NCBI GenBank assembly: GCA_024699855.1 | Contig: JAMPIQ010000002.1 | Location: 3,720,001-3,784,000 of the forward strand | Source of the DNA: Aphelenchoides besseyi | Lineage: Eukaryota > Nematoda > Chromadorea > Rhabditida > Aphelenchoididae | Direction of reading: 5' to 3' | DNA length: 64,000 nt | In this document: one piece after another, positions 11,487 through 23,440 of the stretch | Numbering within the stretch: the stretch's first letter is position 1 | How the letters are laid out: each line of letters begins with the position of its first letter | Position numbers and translations under genes: made by a program | Notes under the pieces: generated by a model | Told to the model about the DNA's origin: nothing | The model's input: the letters and a program-made list of their open reading frames with translations, nothing else | Databases searched by the model: none

Positions 11487-11977
11487 TTAAACACATTTCA
11501 AAACCATTCGATTCGACTGATCGAAAATCTCGGCAGTCAAATTGACGTCGTGCATTAGGACCGCAAAGTGATAGGTCCCGTGCTCAATGAAGTAGGGTTC
11601 TCGTTTGTATTCGTGATAACACATCTGAAAGCAAGATTATCCGTTGGAATCGGTTAGCAGCCAACTTCTCCAAATTTCGACAAACTTCCACACGCAGTTC
11701 GCAAAATGATTTCGAATTGACCAACCGGATTGTCAGCGTACTCATACGTTTCGTGGAATAGGTTTTGATGTCGACGAGTGAGTTCGATGTTCACAAACTC
11801 AACTCCACCTAAACACCAAGCTTATAGCCACGAGGGCAGAAACCAACCCTTAGTTATGATCAGATCTCCGGTCACTGGCTGTTGTCCGCAATGAAAATTC
11901 ATCGAATAATCCACACGTGTTTCTTTAGCCCAAACATAGAGAGCAAACAAAAGAATCGAGAGTTGCTGTCTAACCAT
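11487..11977 (-). CDS. Transthyretin-like secreted protein
   Basis: Three exons (11848-11977, 11666-11808, 11487-11624) sum to 411 bases, 136 residues. Signal peptide at the start (QLSILLFALYVWA). The mature part opens with FHCGQQPVTGDLI, the CGxxPVxG pattern of the nematode transthyretin-like (TTL) family, continues with a beta-strand pattern including a NPVGQFEI strand and a Cys, and ends with a further Cys-His region. TTL proteins are small secreted beta-sandwich proteins of nematodes, some linked to apoptotic-cell recognition and neuronal roles. This copy is divergent, lacking the usual LxVxHxC tail in recognisable form, so the family call is probable rather than certain. Confidence 0.7.
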
Positions 11978-12096
11978 ACTTAACATCCCAAACAACTAAA
12001 AACAACCGTTCAAAGGTTATCTAGCGCAATTTGCATAAAAATTCTCTTAGCTTCTTCTTCACACGACAAAACTTCTGTGGGCAACAGTAAATGGAA

Positions 12097-12102
12097 TTTA
12101 TT
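12097..12102 (-). terminator. Poly(A) signal of the PLA2-like gene
   Basis: TTTATT on the plus strand reads AATAAA on the minus strand, 118 bases beyond the stop at 12220. Confidence 0.45.
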
Positions 12103-12219
12103 GTTAAACGAAGATCATCAAAATTAAAAGCATCAAAGGCAAGAGGAAAAGAGGAGACCACCTATTAGAATTTAAACACCAAAAACAATGAAATAAGACG
12201 ATTCATAAGTCTCAAACGA

Positions 12220-13547
12220 TCAACTCAATAGCGGAACGCTATTCATCGACGTCCGGTAAGCGTAGAATGAGGACGTGGACGAGGAGGCAGAAGAATTGGC
12301 TTCATTGACAAAAGCAACCGGTCGCTTTTCAATCGTGTAATCGCGACCATTTCGAATGTAACGAACAGTCCAAAACACGAAACTAATCAGAGCAACAACC
12401 AAACAAATTCCAACGAACATGGCCTGCAATAGAGTCAAACCCAAGTACTTTTCCGTCCACCAAGTAATGTTGGAATGAATCGAAATCACTAAACTTTCGC
12501 TTAGATTACATTCTTGAAAGTTTGATATTACCTTCACCGGGACGATAGAAACCACAGATCAATTGGAAGTTGTTCCAACAGTCAGTTTCACCATTTTGTC
12601 CAATAAACAAATCTTGTCGTACACATCCACAAAAATCGTACGCACAGATGTGATTGTCATTCGAACAAAGGTCGAATTGTGACATACAAGATGAAGTGTC
12701 TGTAAAGCCAGAAGTTTCCGATCCCGGACATTCAAACCTACTTTCATTGGGAGTATTGTAACATTTGGAGTTCAATTTTGTGTCAACGATCTGCTTGAAA
12801 ATCTTCTTTTCGGTTTCATCGACAGACGGCGTGGTTGTTGGAACAGGAGTTGTTGATGTCAGCACGTAGCCTTGAGAGTTCTTGTGAGCGACTTCACCGA
12901 ACTCTTCGACAACACCACAAAACGTTTTCGAGTGTTGTCGACACTGACGGCTATTCGAAAGAGCGTTGTCCAAACATTGACAGAACGCAAAGTCACATTG
13001 TTGACGAGGAAGCGCTTGCGTGTAGCAGATATCGTGAGCAAGACAACAATCGTTAGTCTCAACTAAATCGTACACATCGATAACCGACATTATCAACGAA
13101 CGTACCCATTCGTGTGGGACAATCGGTTTCAATAAACGAGTGAGCAAGCCACTTGTCAAAATCGTTTGATCCGCAATGCCATTGATTTAACGGAACAAAC
13201 TTCGTTGAATTTGTTTCTGATTTCAATGTTTGTGGACTAAAAAATTTCAATTAAACGTTTGATTTCTCAAGGAAACTAATTACACTCCCGAAGGTGAGTG
13301 GTTTTTCTTGTACCCGTTAAGCAATTAAATCCCAGGTCACTTACCTTTTTGTAGTCGTAGTTGTTCCTCCAAGGTCATTCGTTTTCATCGTTGCAATGGT
13401 CTCGTCTTTCGAGGCGCTTAAGATCGCTGGTTGTGATCTTGAAGGGGCTGCGATGTTCATTTTGACGACAAGAAACACAAAAAACAAAGTGATCTGAAGT
13501 TTGAACTCAATTACAAATCTCAGCATTGAAATTACCATCAACTGCAT
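12220..13547 (-). CDS. Phospholipase A2-like membrane-anchored protein
   Basis: Five exons (13536-13547, 13345-13493, 13106-13236, 12532-13062, 12220-12488) sum to 1092 bases, 363 residues. Signal peptide at the start (LMITLFFVFLVVKMNIAA), then a Ser/Thr-rich stretch. The PLA2-like part has NQWHCGSNDFDKW and the active-site motif DCCLAHDICY with the His-Asp pair at about residues 107-108, then QCDFAFCQCLD. This matches the nematode secreted PLA2-like proteins. After a Thr/Pro linker comes a second cysteine cluster (SQFDLCSNDNHICAYDFCGC) without the His-Asp pair. A transmembrane segment (LLQAMFVGICLVVALISFVFW, about 292-315) and a short cytoplasmic tail follow. A type I membrane-anchored PLA2 is unusual; whether it is catalytic cannot be told from sequence, since the calcium-loop glycines are not clear. 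Confidence 0.85.
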
Positions 13548-15351
13548 TCTATCTGAACAACTACGAACCAAAATCGTTCGACAAAATGTGTAGACCCGAG
13601 TTCAAACTAAACGATTCTTATGAATGGAGGGAACGAAGGAAACTACACAACACAGTTCACGAAGAAGAACACGCCGAGCAAACCACAAGGAAAGTCCAAC
13701 GCTTGAAATACAAACGAAGACCACGAAACTGAATGAGATTTACACATCTCGACCATTTGAACCGCACGATTTCCGAGATGTGAACGTCGATTTGGAACGC
13801 CCACCGCTTTGATCGTTCTTTCTGCTCGTCAAGTCCAACTTATCGTCAAATGGAAATCGAAAACACCGTCCACTTAACACGCGTTTAAACTTTTAGAACG
13901 ATAACATTAAGTGCAAAAATATCAGGGACTTAAATAATTCGCTTAAGCTCCGCCCTTCGAGCAAATGAGCTACGAACTCAAGAGTTGGAATGAGGGCGAT
14001 TTTCTTTTGAGACTCGCGCCTACAAAAGAAATGAGTCAGAATCTCGTGTTTGCCAAACGTTCGCGTCATTCCGAAACGTGTACAACAGAAAGTACAAGAA
14101 CCATCGATTTGACAAGATGGAATGCGGAGGATGCAGACACTTTTTCTGTTCAACAGCCAAAATCTCCTGGTTGACATCAAACGAACAGCCAATTAACCAC
14201 AGTGTTCTGTTTCCAGACAATTCACGTCACTGCACGTGGTAGAAAGCGCGCGGTTCAATGGGCGAAATGAACTCAAATTAGGTCGAAAAACTCACGCCAT
14301 CGACTCGTTCGATTTGAAAGACTTCGAGCAATCGAGCGCTCAACCACAGGCACCGTAATGCGGGAGAAGCTCACCGATCTCGTCTCTTAAATACGCCCTA
14401 CTGGTGTTTGATTCGATGGTTATTGGTCTCAACGAAAACAGATGATTAGCAGCCAAAGAGGAACACAAATTCGCAGCAAATCTCCGAAGCAAACGGTTAC
14501 GGCGCATTCTGATCGCAATCACGTGCAAATCGAAAGTGCTCGCATTTTGAAACAGAATTCGAATCGACCAAAAGTCGCATGAAAATTCTTCGGAAATTGA
14601 AAACGATTTTAAATGTCTTCGATATCACGTTCATCCAAACAATCTTCTTGCAATTGCACGCGTAGGATCCACTTGTAAGATCGTCATGTGGCCACGTGTT
14701 GAATGATATCACAGGTTTTCGGCGAAACATCTGCTGTTTGTAGAAGCTCGACTTTCGAAGCTCTACAGAAACCAATGATTAATTCGAGTTTGTTGCATCA
14801 TAGAGTCGTTGAATCTGTGCAAATAAACGCAACAACGCAGCTAGAAAACAGGCTTCCGGTCGATCAGCAATCAGATGAGAGTGGAAATGCATTAAAATTC
14901 TACTTCCTCACTGGAGAAATTGGCCGGAAATTGTGATGTTTTGCAGCAAAATGATATGCATAGAAGATGGAGATAACGTTCAGAAACTAGGTGATTAACC
15001 TGATCAAAATTAATGTTTGTATGTGCTGCTTTTCAACTCATGTCTGTGTGAGTAGTATGTTGTCTTTTGTGAACTACGGATTCTAAATCGAGTATATTGC
15101 ACAATGAACAGTCGACGTGGTCTGAGCGACTGGGTGGTCAGAACTCCGTTGCACACGACGAGGAGAAAAATTTGACCAAATTGCGCGATTTCTTACGTTC
15201 TGTTGGCTCAACCACTGGTTCGAGTAAAATTCGGGTTTACAAAACAAATTAGTTTGCGGTTACTTTAAACCACAAACCGTTCAGTTGACACGAGAGCGCG
15301 AAGTGCAATGCACTTGTGGGTTAAAGGTAAGCAAGTGGTGGAACAAAACAC
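13548..15351. other. 1.8-kb intergenic region
   Basis: Open frames on both strands (for example 13893-14220 minus, 14703-14936 plus) overlap one another and have no family resemblance. The end of the stretch is the promoter side of the chitinase gene. Nothing else recognised. Confidence 0.5.
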
Positions 15352-17289
15352 ATGATGTTGAAATTAGTTCTTCTTCAACAACTTTTCAATTTTGTAATCT
15401 TTGCTGCGAATTGTCCTCGAAGTCTTAAGTTTGGCAGCGGTCCTCCAGCAACATGCCAGAAACCTTGGGACCCGCAGAATCGACCACCATCTCGACTGGA
15501 ATCCTGGTTTACACGCGAGATGTTCGAGGTAAACAAACGAACAAGTATAGTGATTAAGTTGTGTATTAGGATCTATTTCCAAAAGCCAATCTTGGCTGGG
15601 GACCGCATGTTTGTTTTCCGTATTCGTACGAGAGTTTTGTGATTGCGGCTCGTTATTTTCCTCGTTTCGGAACGGAAGCAGGAATCGATTACACTGCGGA
15701 AGTAAGTTGAATTGCATCTCAAAGCTCACATTTGGGTCAATTATTCAACCGAAATTGATTTTAGCAAAACTATCGTCGTGATTTGGGTCGGTAAACTTTT
15801 TGATGTTTTTGGATTATCCAGCTTCCATCTTATATCTCTGTTAGTACTAGAATTTCGATGATTTTAGCTGCCTTCTTCGCTCACGCCATCCAAGAGACCG
15901 GAGAGAATGACATTTCTCTTTAGTTTGTTTGATGTTAACACTTTTATGACGATCATATTTGCAGTACCAGTAAAAACCAAACGGAAGCTGATGATTGCTT
16001 TTACCGTGGAGGACTGTACAACTGGTTGGTGTTTATTTCTTATAGCAAAGAAGTCTTGTTGTAGGTTTGAAGGCGGTCCAGTATCTTCGTTGTTGGCAGC
16101 TCCGAGTCATGGAAGTCAGCCGACTGATGGCGTTGAATGCAATCAAGCGGGACGGTATAGAAAGTTGGATGACTGAGTTCAATGTTTTCAGATATTGTCA
16201 ACAATCTCCGGAACTGAATTTCTATTATCCATGTGGAAATGATACCGCGGTGAATGGAGCATACAAGCAATGTTATTTCGGTCGTGGATCGATTCAAATT
16301 TCGTACAAGTGAGAACAAAAATGGAAGTCTTCTAGGATTTATGTTTAGTTTTAACTACGGAATGTTCGGCAACTGGTTGCATACCCAGAACATTATGGTC
16401 GACTTGTTGAAGGTGAGCTTAATGAACAGATTTCTGTAATCGTCGAATTCAGGAACCAAATTTGGTGCTCACAAAAATCGATCCACCTCTCGCATTCATG
16501 GCGTCAATTTGGTTTTACAGTTAGTTGAACAATAATATCGAATACGATTAAAAAATGTTGCTAGTGACTCCTCAGCCACCAAAACCAGCTATGCACGATG
16601 TGAGTACAGTGAACCAAAAGAACACTTAGTTGTTACAGATTGTGATCGGAAACTGGAATGCCGGAGCCCAAAACACAGCCGCTGGTTTCGGCGGACCGAT
16701 TTTTGGACCAACATCTTTGATTATCAACAACGAGGTAAAAGATGGATAGAAAATAACTGAACAATCTTGTTTGCAGTGTAATGGAGAAGATAAGATCGTT
16801 CCGGGTGGTGGTGGAGAAAATCGACGTATCAAGGCTTTTAAATGGTTTACGAGTTATTTCAACGTACCAGCAGGTGAAGATCAAAAGCTCTCTTGCAAAC
16901 GTAAGGAACATCGATCATCGGTCACTTTACTGAAATTGCAGATATGCCGGAACATTTCGTTTCACAACAAAACTACCTTTCTTATCAACCAGAAGTTTGA
17001 TTTGTGAATTGAATCGAAATGAAATTGTTCTTTTTAGTGGTCAACTACGTGGAAAGAAAATAAGTCTTGTGAATGTGCACCTGCTGGTTATTCGGGTAAC
17101 TTCAAAAATAGAATCGAGAACCTTATCATTTCAGGTATGATCCATTACTACACGCCCGGTCATTATCCCGAAGAGTTTGTTAAATTAAACGATGCAAATC
17201 GAGAGTTCTGTCAACACACCATCTACGAACGTCCCGATCTTTACAACATGAACAGCAACACCAGTGCGTGTTTGAAAACGCCGCTCTAG
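15352..17289 (+). CDS. GH19 chitinase-like secreted protein
   Basis: About a dozen exons joined by short introns, from ATG 15352 (exon 1 15352-15528; then 15570-15701, 15765-15786, 15868-15922, 15965-16024, 16065-16154, 16192-16308, 16349-16412 and more) to TAG at 17289. A signal peptide (LKLVLLQQLFNFVIFAANC) precedes a complete glycoside hydrolase family 19 fold. Seen: the SWFTREMFE...DLFP opening; FFAHAIQETGEND with the likely acid Glu near residue 120; DDCFYRGGLYNWFEGGP; YPCGND; the hallmark CYFGRGSIQISYNFNYG; and PLAFMASIWFYMTPQPPKPAMHD. GH19 enzymes cut chitin in cuticle, eggshell or microbial walls. The second catalytic acid was not located with certainty, so activity is inferred. The 3' end converges on HRD1, 200 bases away. 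Confidence 0.9.
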
Positions 17290-17350
17290 TTTTCTCGAAT
17301 ACTTCAATTTTGTTCGACAATATTTGTCTCCGAGGGCCATAAAATGATTG

Positions 17351-17356
17351 TTTATT
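17351..17356 (-). terminator. Poly(A) signal of HRD1
   Basis: TTTATT, a minus-strand AATAAA, lies 133 bases beyond the HRD1 stop at 17489. Confidence 0.45.
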
Positions 17357-17458
17357 TACCGATTGAGTTGAAGACAGGATGACCGTTTGGTATATTGATC
17401 GACACTTGTGATCCAACTACTCGCTAGAAAACCACGAACTAAAGCGAAATAGACGCGA

Positions 17459-17464
17459 AATAAA
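17459..17464 (+). terminator. Poly(A) signal of the chitinase-like gene
   Basis: AATAAA 170 bases after the chitinase stop. It lies inside the presumed HRD1 3' UTR, so the two transcripts would overlap tail-to-tail by about 110 bases or more. Confidence 0.45.
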
Positions 17465-17488
17465 TAGAATGAGACTATCAGCGGGTAA

Positions 17489-19390
17489 TCATTGTGCTGC
17501 CGCCTGCGGTTGCTGAGAATTAGACGAACTAGACGGTTGAGGGACTGTGGACGTTGAGTTCGACGGCCCGGTTGTTGAACTTGTTGCTTGTGGAAGATTT
17601 ACTGACGGTGCAATTGAGAGGTACTGTTGAAATTGCAAGTTTGCAGCATCGAGTAACGTCTGAATGTTACGCAAAGCTTGAAGTCGTGCTTCGATTGCAG
17701 CGCGTTGTTGTCCTTCCATTGTGGCCAATTCAATGTCTGTGAGTCCCGAGTAGGTCGGCGGTTGAGGAAATTGAACGGGAGTTGGGAAAACAAATGGCTG
17801 AAATCGAAGTGTTCGAATTTATGCCACCAACCAAGACTTACACTAGCTCCCGTTGGAAGAGTTCCATTTGTTGCATTTTGCTGTCCATCTGCTGGCTGGG
17901 CATCAAGTCGAGCAGCAGCTTGTTGTAAGAAATGCGGTGGAAGAATGAATCGATTTTGGCCGTTTCCAAATCCAATTTCCACGCGAACTCCACCCGGAAC
18001 TCCTGCTCCACCGATGTTTATTCCGCGATCTTCGGGTCGAGCTGCCGCTGCTTGATTTCGATTCTGTTGAAATTGCGGTAATCCGATTCCCGCCAAAAAG
18101 GCTGCAACTCCATCGCCAAGTTGGTTTCCGTTTTGTTGGAAACGATCTCGAGTTGCTGAACATAACAATCAATCAAAATAAGGTCAAAAATAAACCCACC
18201 ACCGAGAACATCGGTACGACAAGTTGGGCACGTTTGCTGTCGTTGGAACCACGATCTTAAGCAGTTCGGATGGAAGATATGAGAACAGGGCAACTTTTTG
18301 GCACCGCTCTCAACAGTCATTTCTTCACGACAAATGATGCACGTGTTGTCACCGTCACGAAGCTCTTGTTCTGTGGCTAACGGATAAAGATTGTTCATTG
18401 CGTGAATGGCACGACGTGACTGTATCACATCGTTGATCGATTTCTGGAACGCTCGAACAGTCATGTAGAACGGACGAATGGCGAACAGCGGAAACGTGTG
18501 AATACGAACCATAATCAACGCAAAGAAGAAGTAAAGCACACAACGGAAAAACGCTAAAATCGACTCGAGTTGCAAGAGTAAGATGCTATTGCTTACTGAT
18601 AATCAACTCCGTGTACAACATGTAAACTGCTTTGGCTTCCCATGGATGCGCGGAACGAATGTCGTTGATATGCAAAATGTACTTCATTGCGATGTGAATG
18701 ATGCTTGTCAGAAGAACCGCGTACTGAAACCAATTCGTTTATACAATCTCTTCGTTTCTTTGTTTACCTCAAATCCGAAAACAATCTGAACACTTGCACC
18801 ACGTTGAAGTGTCACGAAGTAGGCGTTGGAGATCGAATAGGAATCTACGGCTGCCAACAGCGACAAGATCCCCATAATACGTGCGTGGAAGAGCAAAGTG
18901 ATGGTCGGCGATCGTTCCATGTAATCGACACGATCTTCAGTCAACCAATGGAAACCTTTGAAGAAGAACAAAATGAAAAACTGAGCCACAAATTTCGGCG
19001 AAAAATCATCTCGAAACACGGTGAACGCCAAACAGGTTTCGACGATCGCGTGCCAAAGTCTATCGGTTGCGTTCTGAAAAACAATGTGAAGTCGAGGAAT
19101 CAACGAACCACAAACCTCAACCTCGGCCACTCGAAGTTGTCCGAAGAAAATCCAACGAACAAACGAGAACAACAAATAAGCCAAAACTGCTGCTTGAAAA
19201 TACAGAACCTAAACCAGAAATAAATGAAGTTCATCCAAAACAAACTCACGGCAACAGTTCCGCTGCTTTTGGTCAGATAAACGACCGCCGGGTAGAATTG
19301 TTTCTTTGCCATGAATGCATTGGTGACAGTCAAGAAGGTGGTCATGAACGAGAGTAGAACAATCAACGAAACCCGATAGTCGCGCGGCAT
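17489..19390 (-). CDS. sel-11: HRD1/synoviolin ERAD E3 ubiquitin ligase
   Basis: Seven exons (19250-19390, 19116-19208, 18768-19073, 18597-18723, 18200-18553, 17842-18155, 17489-17797) sum to 1644 bases, 547 residues. It is the ER-membrane ubiquitin ligase that removes misfolded proteins. Seen: the multi-pass N-terminal half with family blocks QFYPAVVYLTKSSGT, VFFGQLR-like IFFGQLR, ETCLAFTVFRDDFSPKFVAQF, FHWLTEDRVDYMERSP and VRIHTFPLFAIRPFY; then a C3H2C3 RING (CIICREE...LPCSHIFHPNCLRSWFQRQQTCPTC); then a long low-complexity Gln/Asn/Ala/Pro C-terminus as in metazoan homologues. Nothing is missing. Head-to-head with the MCFD2-like gene. Confidence 0.97.
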
Positions 19391-19935
19391 TCTGATATGA
19401 AGGATGGAAATATAGCGATTAACTCATGCAATCTGAAAACATCGTTAAGAACCGAATCTCCAAAGGAAGTTACTTTAAGTAAACGAAGCTTTTATGTAGA
19501 ACTAATACACCGGTTTAAGAGTGGTAAAGATTCGTTAAATGTTATGACAAGGTAATTCTTTCGTAAACACGCACACGAATTCGTTAATACACGTTTCCTT
19601 GACAAACCACAAAAAAACAGTTCGGTCAGGTGTTCCAGCGAGCAGAAGTGACCACAAGACACAAGTGGATTTAGTAGAAGATTGTCTTATCTCTTGGACA
19701 TTTGTTTGGATCACACATTTCATCTCAATTACTCTGTTCATAACCACGAACTTTGTAAACCAAATGATCTTTTAGTTGCTTCTTAAGTCGTGAACATTTT
19801 TCACAACTTTCAAATTACACGTGGCTCCCGCTGTTTCTTTCGAGCTGTAAACTTACGCAGTAGAATCGAGATCTTGTATTGTTCACTTATCTGTCCAGAG
19901 AGTATTTACAACAGTTTTATTTCAGGCCTGTTAAA
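19391..19935. promoter_or_regulatory. Shared divergent promoter region of HRD1 and MCFD2-like
   Basis: 545 bases between two start codons on opposite strands. CACGTGG at 19818-19824 is a candidate XBP1/UPRE-like or E-box site and a CCACGA lies near 19742. TTTCAG at 19920-19925, 10 bases before the plus-strand ATG, is a candidate trans-splice acceptor. The regulatory reading is inference. Confidence 0.4.
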
Positions 19936-20677
19936 ATGACCACACTGTTTTTCTCGTTATTTTTTGTTTTGCTCGTGAATATTTCCATCGTTGAAGCCCA
20001 TCAGCAACCGTCTTTTCCCGGTCAAAACGCCAATCAACCACCCGAAGCTCATCATCAAGCTCATGCTCAACAAGCTCAGCAACAACAACCACCGCCGAAC
20101 CAGCCTCATCAAGCACAATTCGGTGGTGAAGCGGCCAAAGACGAAGCGTATGGTTTCTTTTTTTCTTATTTGAACTCATCGATTTAGACATATTAAAGAG
20201 CATTTGGAGGGCAAAGTCGATCCAACCGCTCATATGACTCCCGAACAAGTAAGTTGAGGTAAACTGGAAATTCGTTATCCAACCATTACAGCTTCAATAT
20301 CATTATTTTACACTTCATGATGTGAGTTATAAGCGTTTCATCTCTTTTTTTATTGGTCGTTTTTTAGTTGGACAAAAATGGACGCTTGGACGGTATCGAG
20401 TTGATCAAAGCGATCACTCATTTTCATCAAGGTACTCGTTTTCAAGTTTTTCGTGTATCGTGCCTTTTCAGAGAACCCAACAAATCAACACAACGATCCG
20501 CACGCTCCACCACCGTTGCCCAGTGAAGTCGAATTGGAACAAATGATCGATTCGATTCTCAACGAAGACGATTATAATAAGGACGGATTTATTGACTATA
20601 TCGAATTTCTACACGCTCAACGTCAAAGAGAAGAGCAAATGAAACGTCAACAACAACAAACTCCACCACCACGTTAA
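19936..20677 (+). CDS. MCFD2-like EF-hand secretory protein
   Basis: Five exons (19936-20147, 20188-20248, 20292-20321, 20368-20431, 20472-20677) sum to 573 bases, 190 residues. A signal peptide (LFFSLFFVLLVNISIVEA) is followed by a His/Gln/Pro-rich linker, then two EF-hands: one with the calcium loop DLDKNGRLDGIEL split across exons, and a C-terminal one DYNKDGFIDYIEF. The MTPEQLQYHYFTLHD lead-in and the spacing between the two loops match MCFD2, the soluble partner of the LMAN1/ERGIC-53 cargo receptor that carries glycoproteins from ER to Golgi. The related CGREF1 family is an alternative. It ends in a Gln/Pro-rich tail rather than an ER retention signal. Confidence 0.88.
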
Positions 20678-21483
20678 ATCGGCTATCATCTTCTACGAAA
20701 CATTTCACTCTTCCCCAATTTTACTCATAGATTCATAATTTATTCACTTTTGCATATTACATATTGTAACTAAGTCATCTCTCGAGTGTTGTGAACGTAC
20801 TCTACCCGGACGACTGTGATTCTTAAAACGTTCGACTGCCTTCTAATTACTTACAATTAAATGTGTTATACTTACGCATATTAGTAGACCATCGAGATTC
20901 TGAGGTCTTCAACCCTCGATCTACTTTCAAATTTGAGTGTTGTGCTTCTTGTGTCAATTGTGACTTTTCGGTTGATAAACGTTAGTGTTGTTGAATTGAT
21001 GGTTGTGTTGTGAATAGAAATCAAAAGAGTGTACATAACGAAATTAAGTGCTGTGCCTGTGGAGTAGACCGATTGTTGAATGTATTGTAAACGTTGGGTT
21101 GTCACTGTTCAACTACAGCTTCCGAACACAAGAATTAACAGAAGGAATGTGCAGTACACGGAATGTTACGAAAACCCTCAAAATCAATACTCAAACGGCG
21201 ATTTCGATCACAAGATAAGAAGCCACATGATACATAGCGGCAAGGTACAAAATGCACTAAAGCCAACGGAGAGGTTTTTGTTGTGTTTGGTCGTGTAAAA
21301 CAAGAGCACAAACAGACCGAATGTTGTGGTCTCGCTTGCGATCTCTGACGGGACCCCTCGGTTTGACCAAAAACGATCGAACAACACAATTTGCGCGTAG
21401 TGGGAATTCCATTTTTCGTGAACTTTTGCTGGTAACCGGTCGTTCTACTTTTTAGGGTTAAGTCCATTTGTTGATCGAGCGAT
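20678..21483. other. Intergenic, nothing recognised
   Basis: About 800 bases holding the 3' UTR of the EF-hand gene and the promoter of the dehydrogenase. Frames at 20881-21105 and 21135-21491 (minus) are open but have no supporting features. Confidence 0.5.
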
Positions 21484-23227
21484 ATGGCCACTTACAAAGA
21501 GGTGATCTGATAGCTACGATAATTGATACTAGAGTTGTTTAGCTGATCGATGCTCAACGAAAATTTGTGCATTCGCGTACTCCACAGAAACTCGAATGTC
21601 GACGTTCAGTTCTGAAAAAACTTCGCGATTTGCTTGTCAATCACGAAGCACAGCTAACGAACGCAGTTTACAAGGATTTGAGACGTGAGTCTCGTACCAC
21701 TTTTGTTATGGAGATCGCCGGAGCACTAATGGAGATCGATTACTGCCTTCAGAATATGGATGAATGGGCAAAGCCGGAATGTGTTCAGCGCACGTTAAGT
21801 ACGATGTTGGACACGCCAATGATCTACAAAGATCCGTACGGTGTTGTTTTATTGCTTTCCCCTTGGAATTATTCTCTGTACATGATCCTTCTTCCGCTTG
21901 TCACAATCTTAGCAGCAGGTTGGCTCAGAAGTTGAAGTTTTTGGCCAATGAAAATTTCAGGCAACACCGTGATTATAAAACCATCCGAAGTCTCATCCGC
22001 AACTTCGCAAATCATCTACGATCTTTTCACCGAGTACTTTGATTCGGTAAGTGGTCGATAAGTTCAAGACCAGCAAAATGAATTTTAGCGTCACGTTGCG
22101 GTGATTCAAACGGGAATCGAAGGCACAACCGCTTTGTTGCGTGAACGTTTCGACTTCATCATGTACACCGGCAACCAAACTGTTGGCAAAATTGTTATGG
22201 AAGCCGCTGCAAAACATACAACACCGTTGATACTTGAGCTCGGTGGTAAATGTCCTGCGATTGTTCTTCCTGATGCTGATATTGCTATAACGGCACGACG
22301 AATTGCTTGGGGCAAATGGACGAACAATGGACAAACTTGCATAGCTCCAGATTACGTTTTAACGACAGAATCTGTACGTGATCGTTTGGTTGCCGAGTTG
22401 AGAGATGCACTGACCGAGTTCTATGGCTCCGATTGCCAGACGAGTAAAGACTACAGTCGAATTATCAATGAACGACATTTCGAGTAGGTTCATGGTTATA
22501 ATCGTCCATAAGCTTTGCTTCAGTCGATTAAACGATCTGATCAAACGCACAAACGGCAAGTTGGTGCACAGCGTTGGAGATCTCGATCGAGAAGATCTGT
22601 TCATTTCACCGCACATTTTCGTAGTGGAAGAAAACGATGTGCTCTTGGAGGATGAGATTTTTGGACCAATCTTGCCGATTCTTGTCGTTGACAACTTGGC
22701 GCACGCAATTGATTACATAAACTCTCGCGAAAAGCCACTTGCTTCGTACATCTTCACTCGTGATGATCGATCCGTAGAGAACATGTTGCAAACAACGAGA
22801 TCCGGGGCTGTGACTGTAAACGACGTTGTTCTGCATATCGCCGTCGATACACTGCCATTTGGAGGTGTTGGTGCAAGCGGATTCGGTAAGAAAATCGATT
22901 CGACATAACTTATTTGTTCTTAAGGTTCCTATCATGGCAAGTGGGGTTTCGATCAATTCACCCACAAGAAAGCGGTTCTTAAACGCGGTTTCTTTGGTGA
23001 GGGATTAGCGGCGTAAGTTCGAAGCTAAGATGCCAATTTGAAGTCGAAGTTTCAGTTGTCGATATCCGCCAATGACCGACTCGAAATTACGTCAATTGAA
23101 ACAACTTAGCAAACGATACGCGCTTCCTATTTGGTTGACTCATTCATTTTGGCCCTTTGTTTTTGGAAGCTTCTTTACACTTGTTGTTGTTGCGGCAACA
23201 CAGATGGCCAGTTATAGTCGCAACTGA
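21484..23227 (+). CDS. Class-3 (fatty) aldehyde dehydrogenase, membrane-tailed
   Basis: Seven exons (21484-21501, 21543-21918, 21961-22046, 22089-22483, 22524-22885, 22925-23012, 23056-23227) sum to 1497 bases, 498 residues. It oxidises long-chain or aromatic aldehydes with NAD(P)+. Seen: SPWNYSLYMILLPLV, GNTVIIKPSE (cofactor lysine), FIMYTGNQTVGK, the catalytic Glu in LELGGK, the nucleophile Cys in NNGQTCIAPDYVL, EIFGPILPI, LPFGGVGASGFGSYHGKWGFDQFTH, and a C-terminal hydrophobic anchor (FWPFVFGSFFTLVVVAAT). These are the class-3 ALDH hallmarks, as in ALDH3A2 and nematode alh-4/alh-5. The anchor suggests location on ER or peroxisome membrane. The initial 6-codon exon is short but in phase. 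Confidence 0.95.
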
Positions 23228-23293
23228 TTGCATTTCTGTTTTACCAGTCAACAGACAGTATTTCTTGTATGCAAAGTAATCGATCTTGATGTT

Positions 23294-23299
23294 AATAAA
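23294..23299 (+). terminator. Poly(A) signal of the aldehyde dehydrogenase gene
   Basis: AATAAA 67 bases after the stop codon at 23227. Confidence 0.5.
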
Positions 23300-23440
23300 C
23301 TAGTCAAAGAAGTTGACAGGAACGTTGTTCAACGTTGAGTGAGATGCAAAGCACGTACACATCACGAACGGCCGTTCCGTCGGCCGAGAGTGCAAGTAAC
23401 TTAGCGTGAGAAGGAGGCGAAGTCCCAAAAAATTAAAGCT

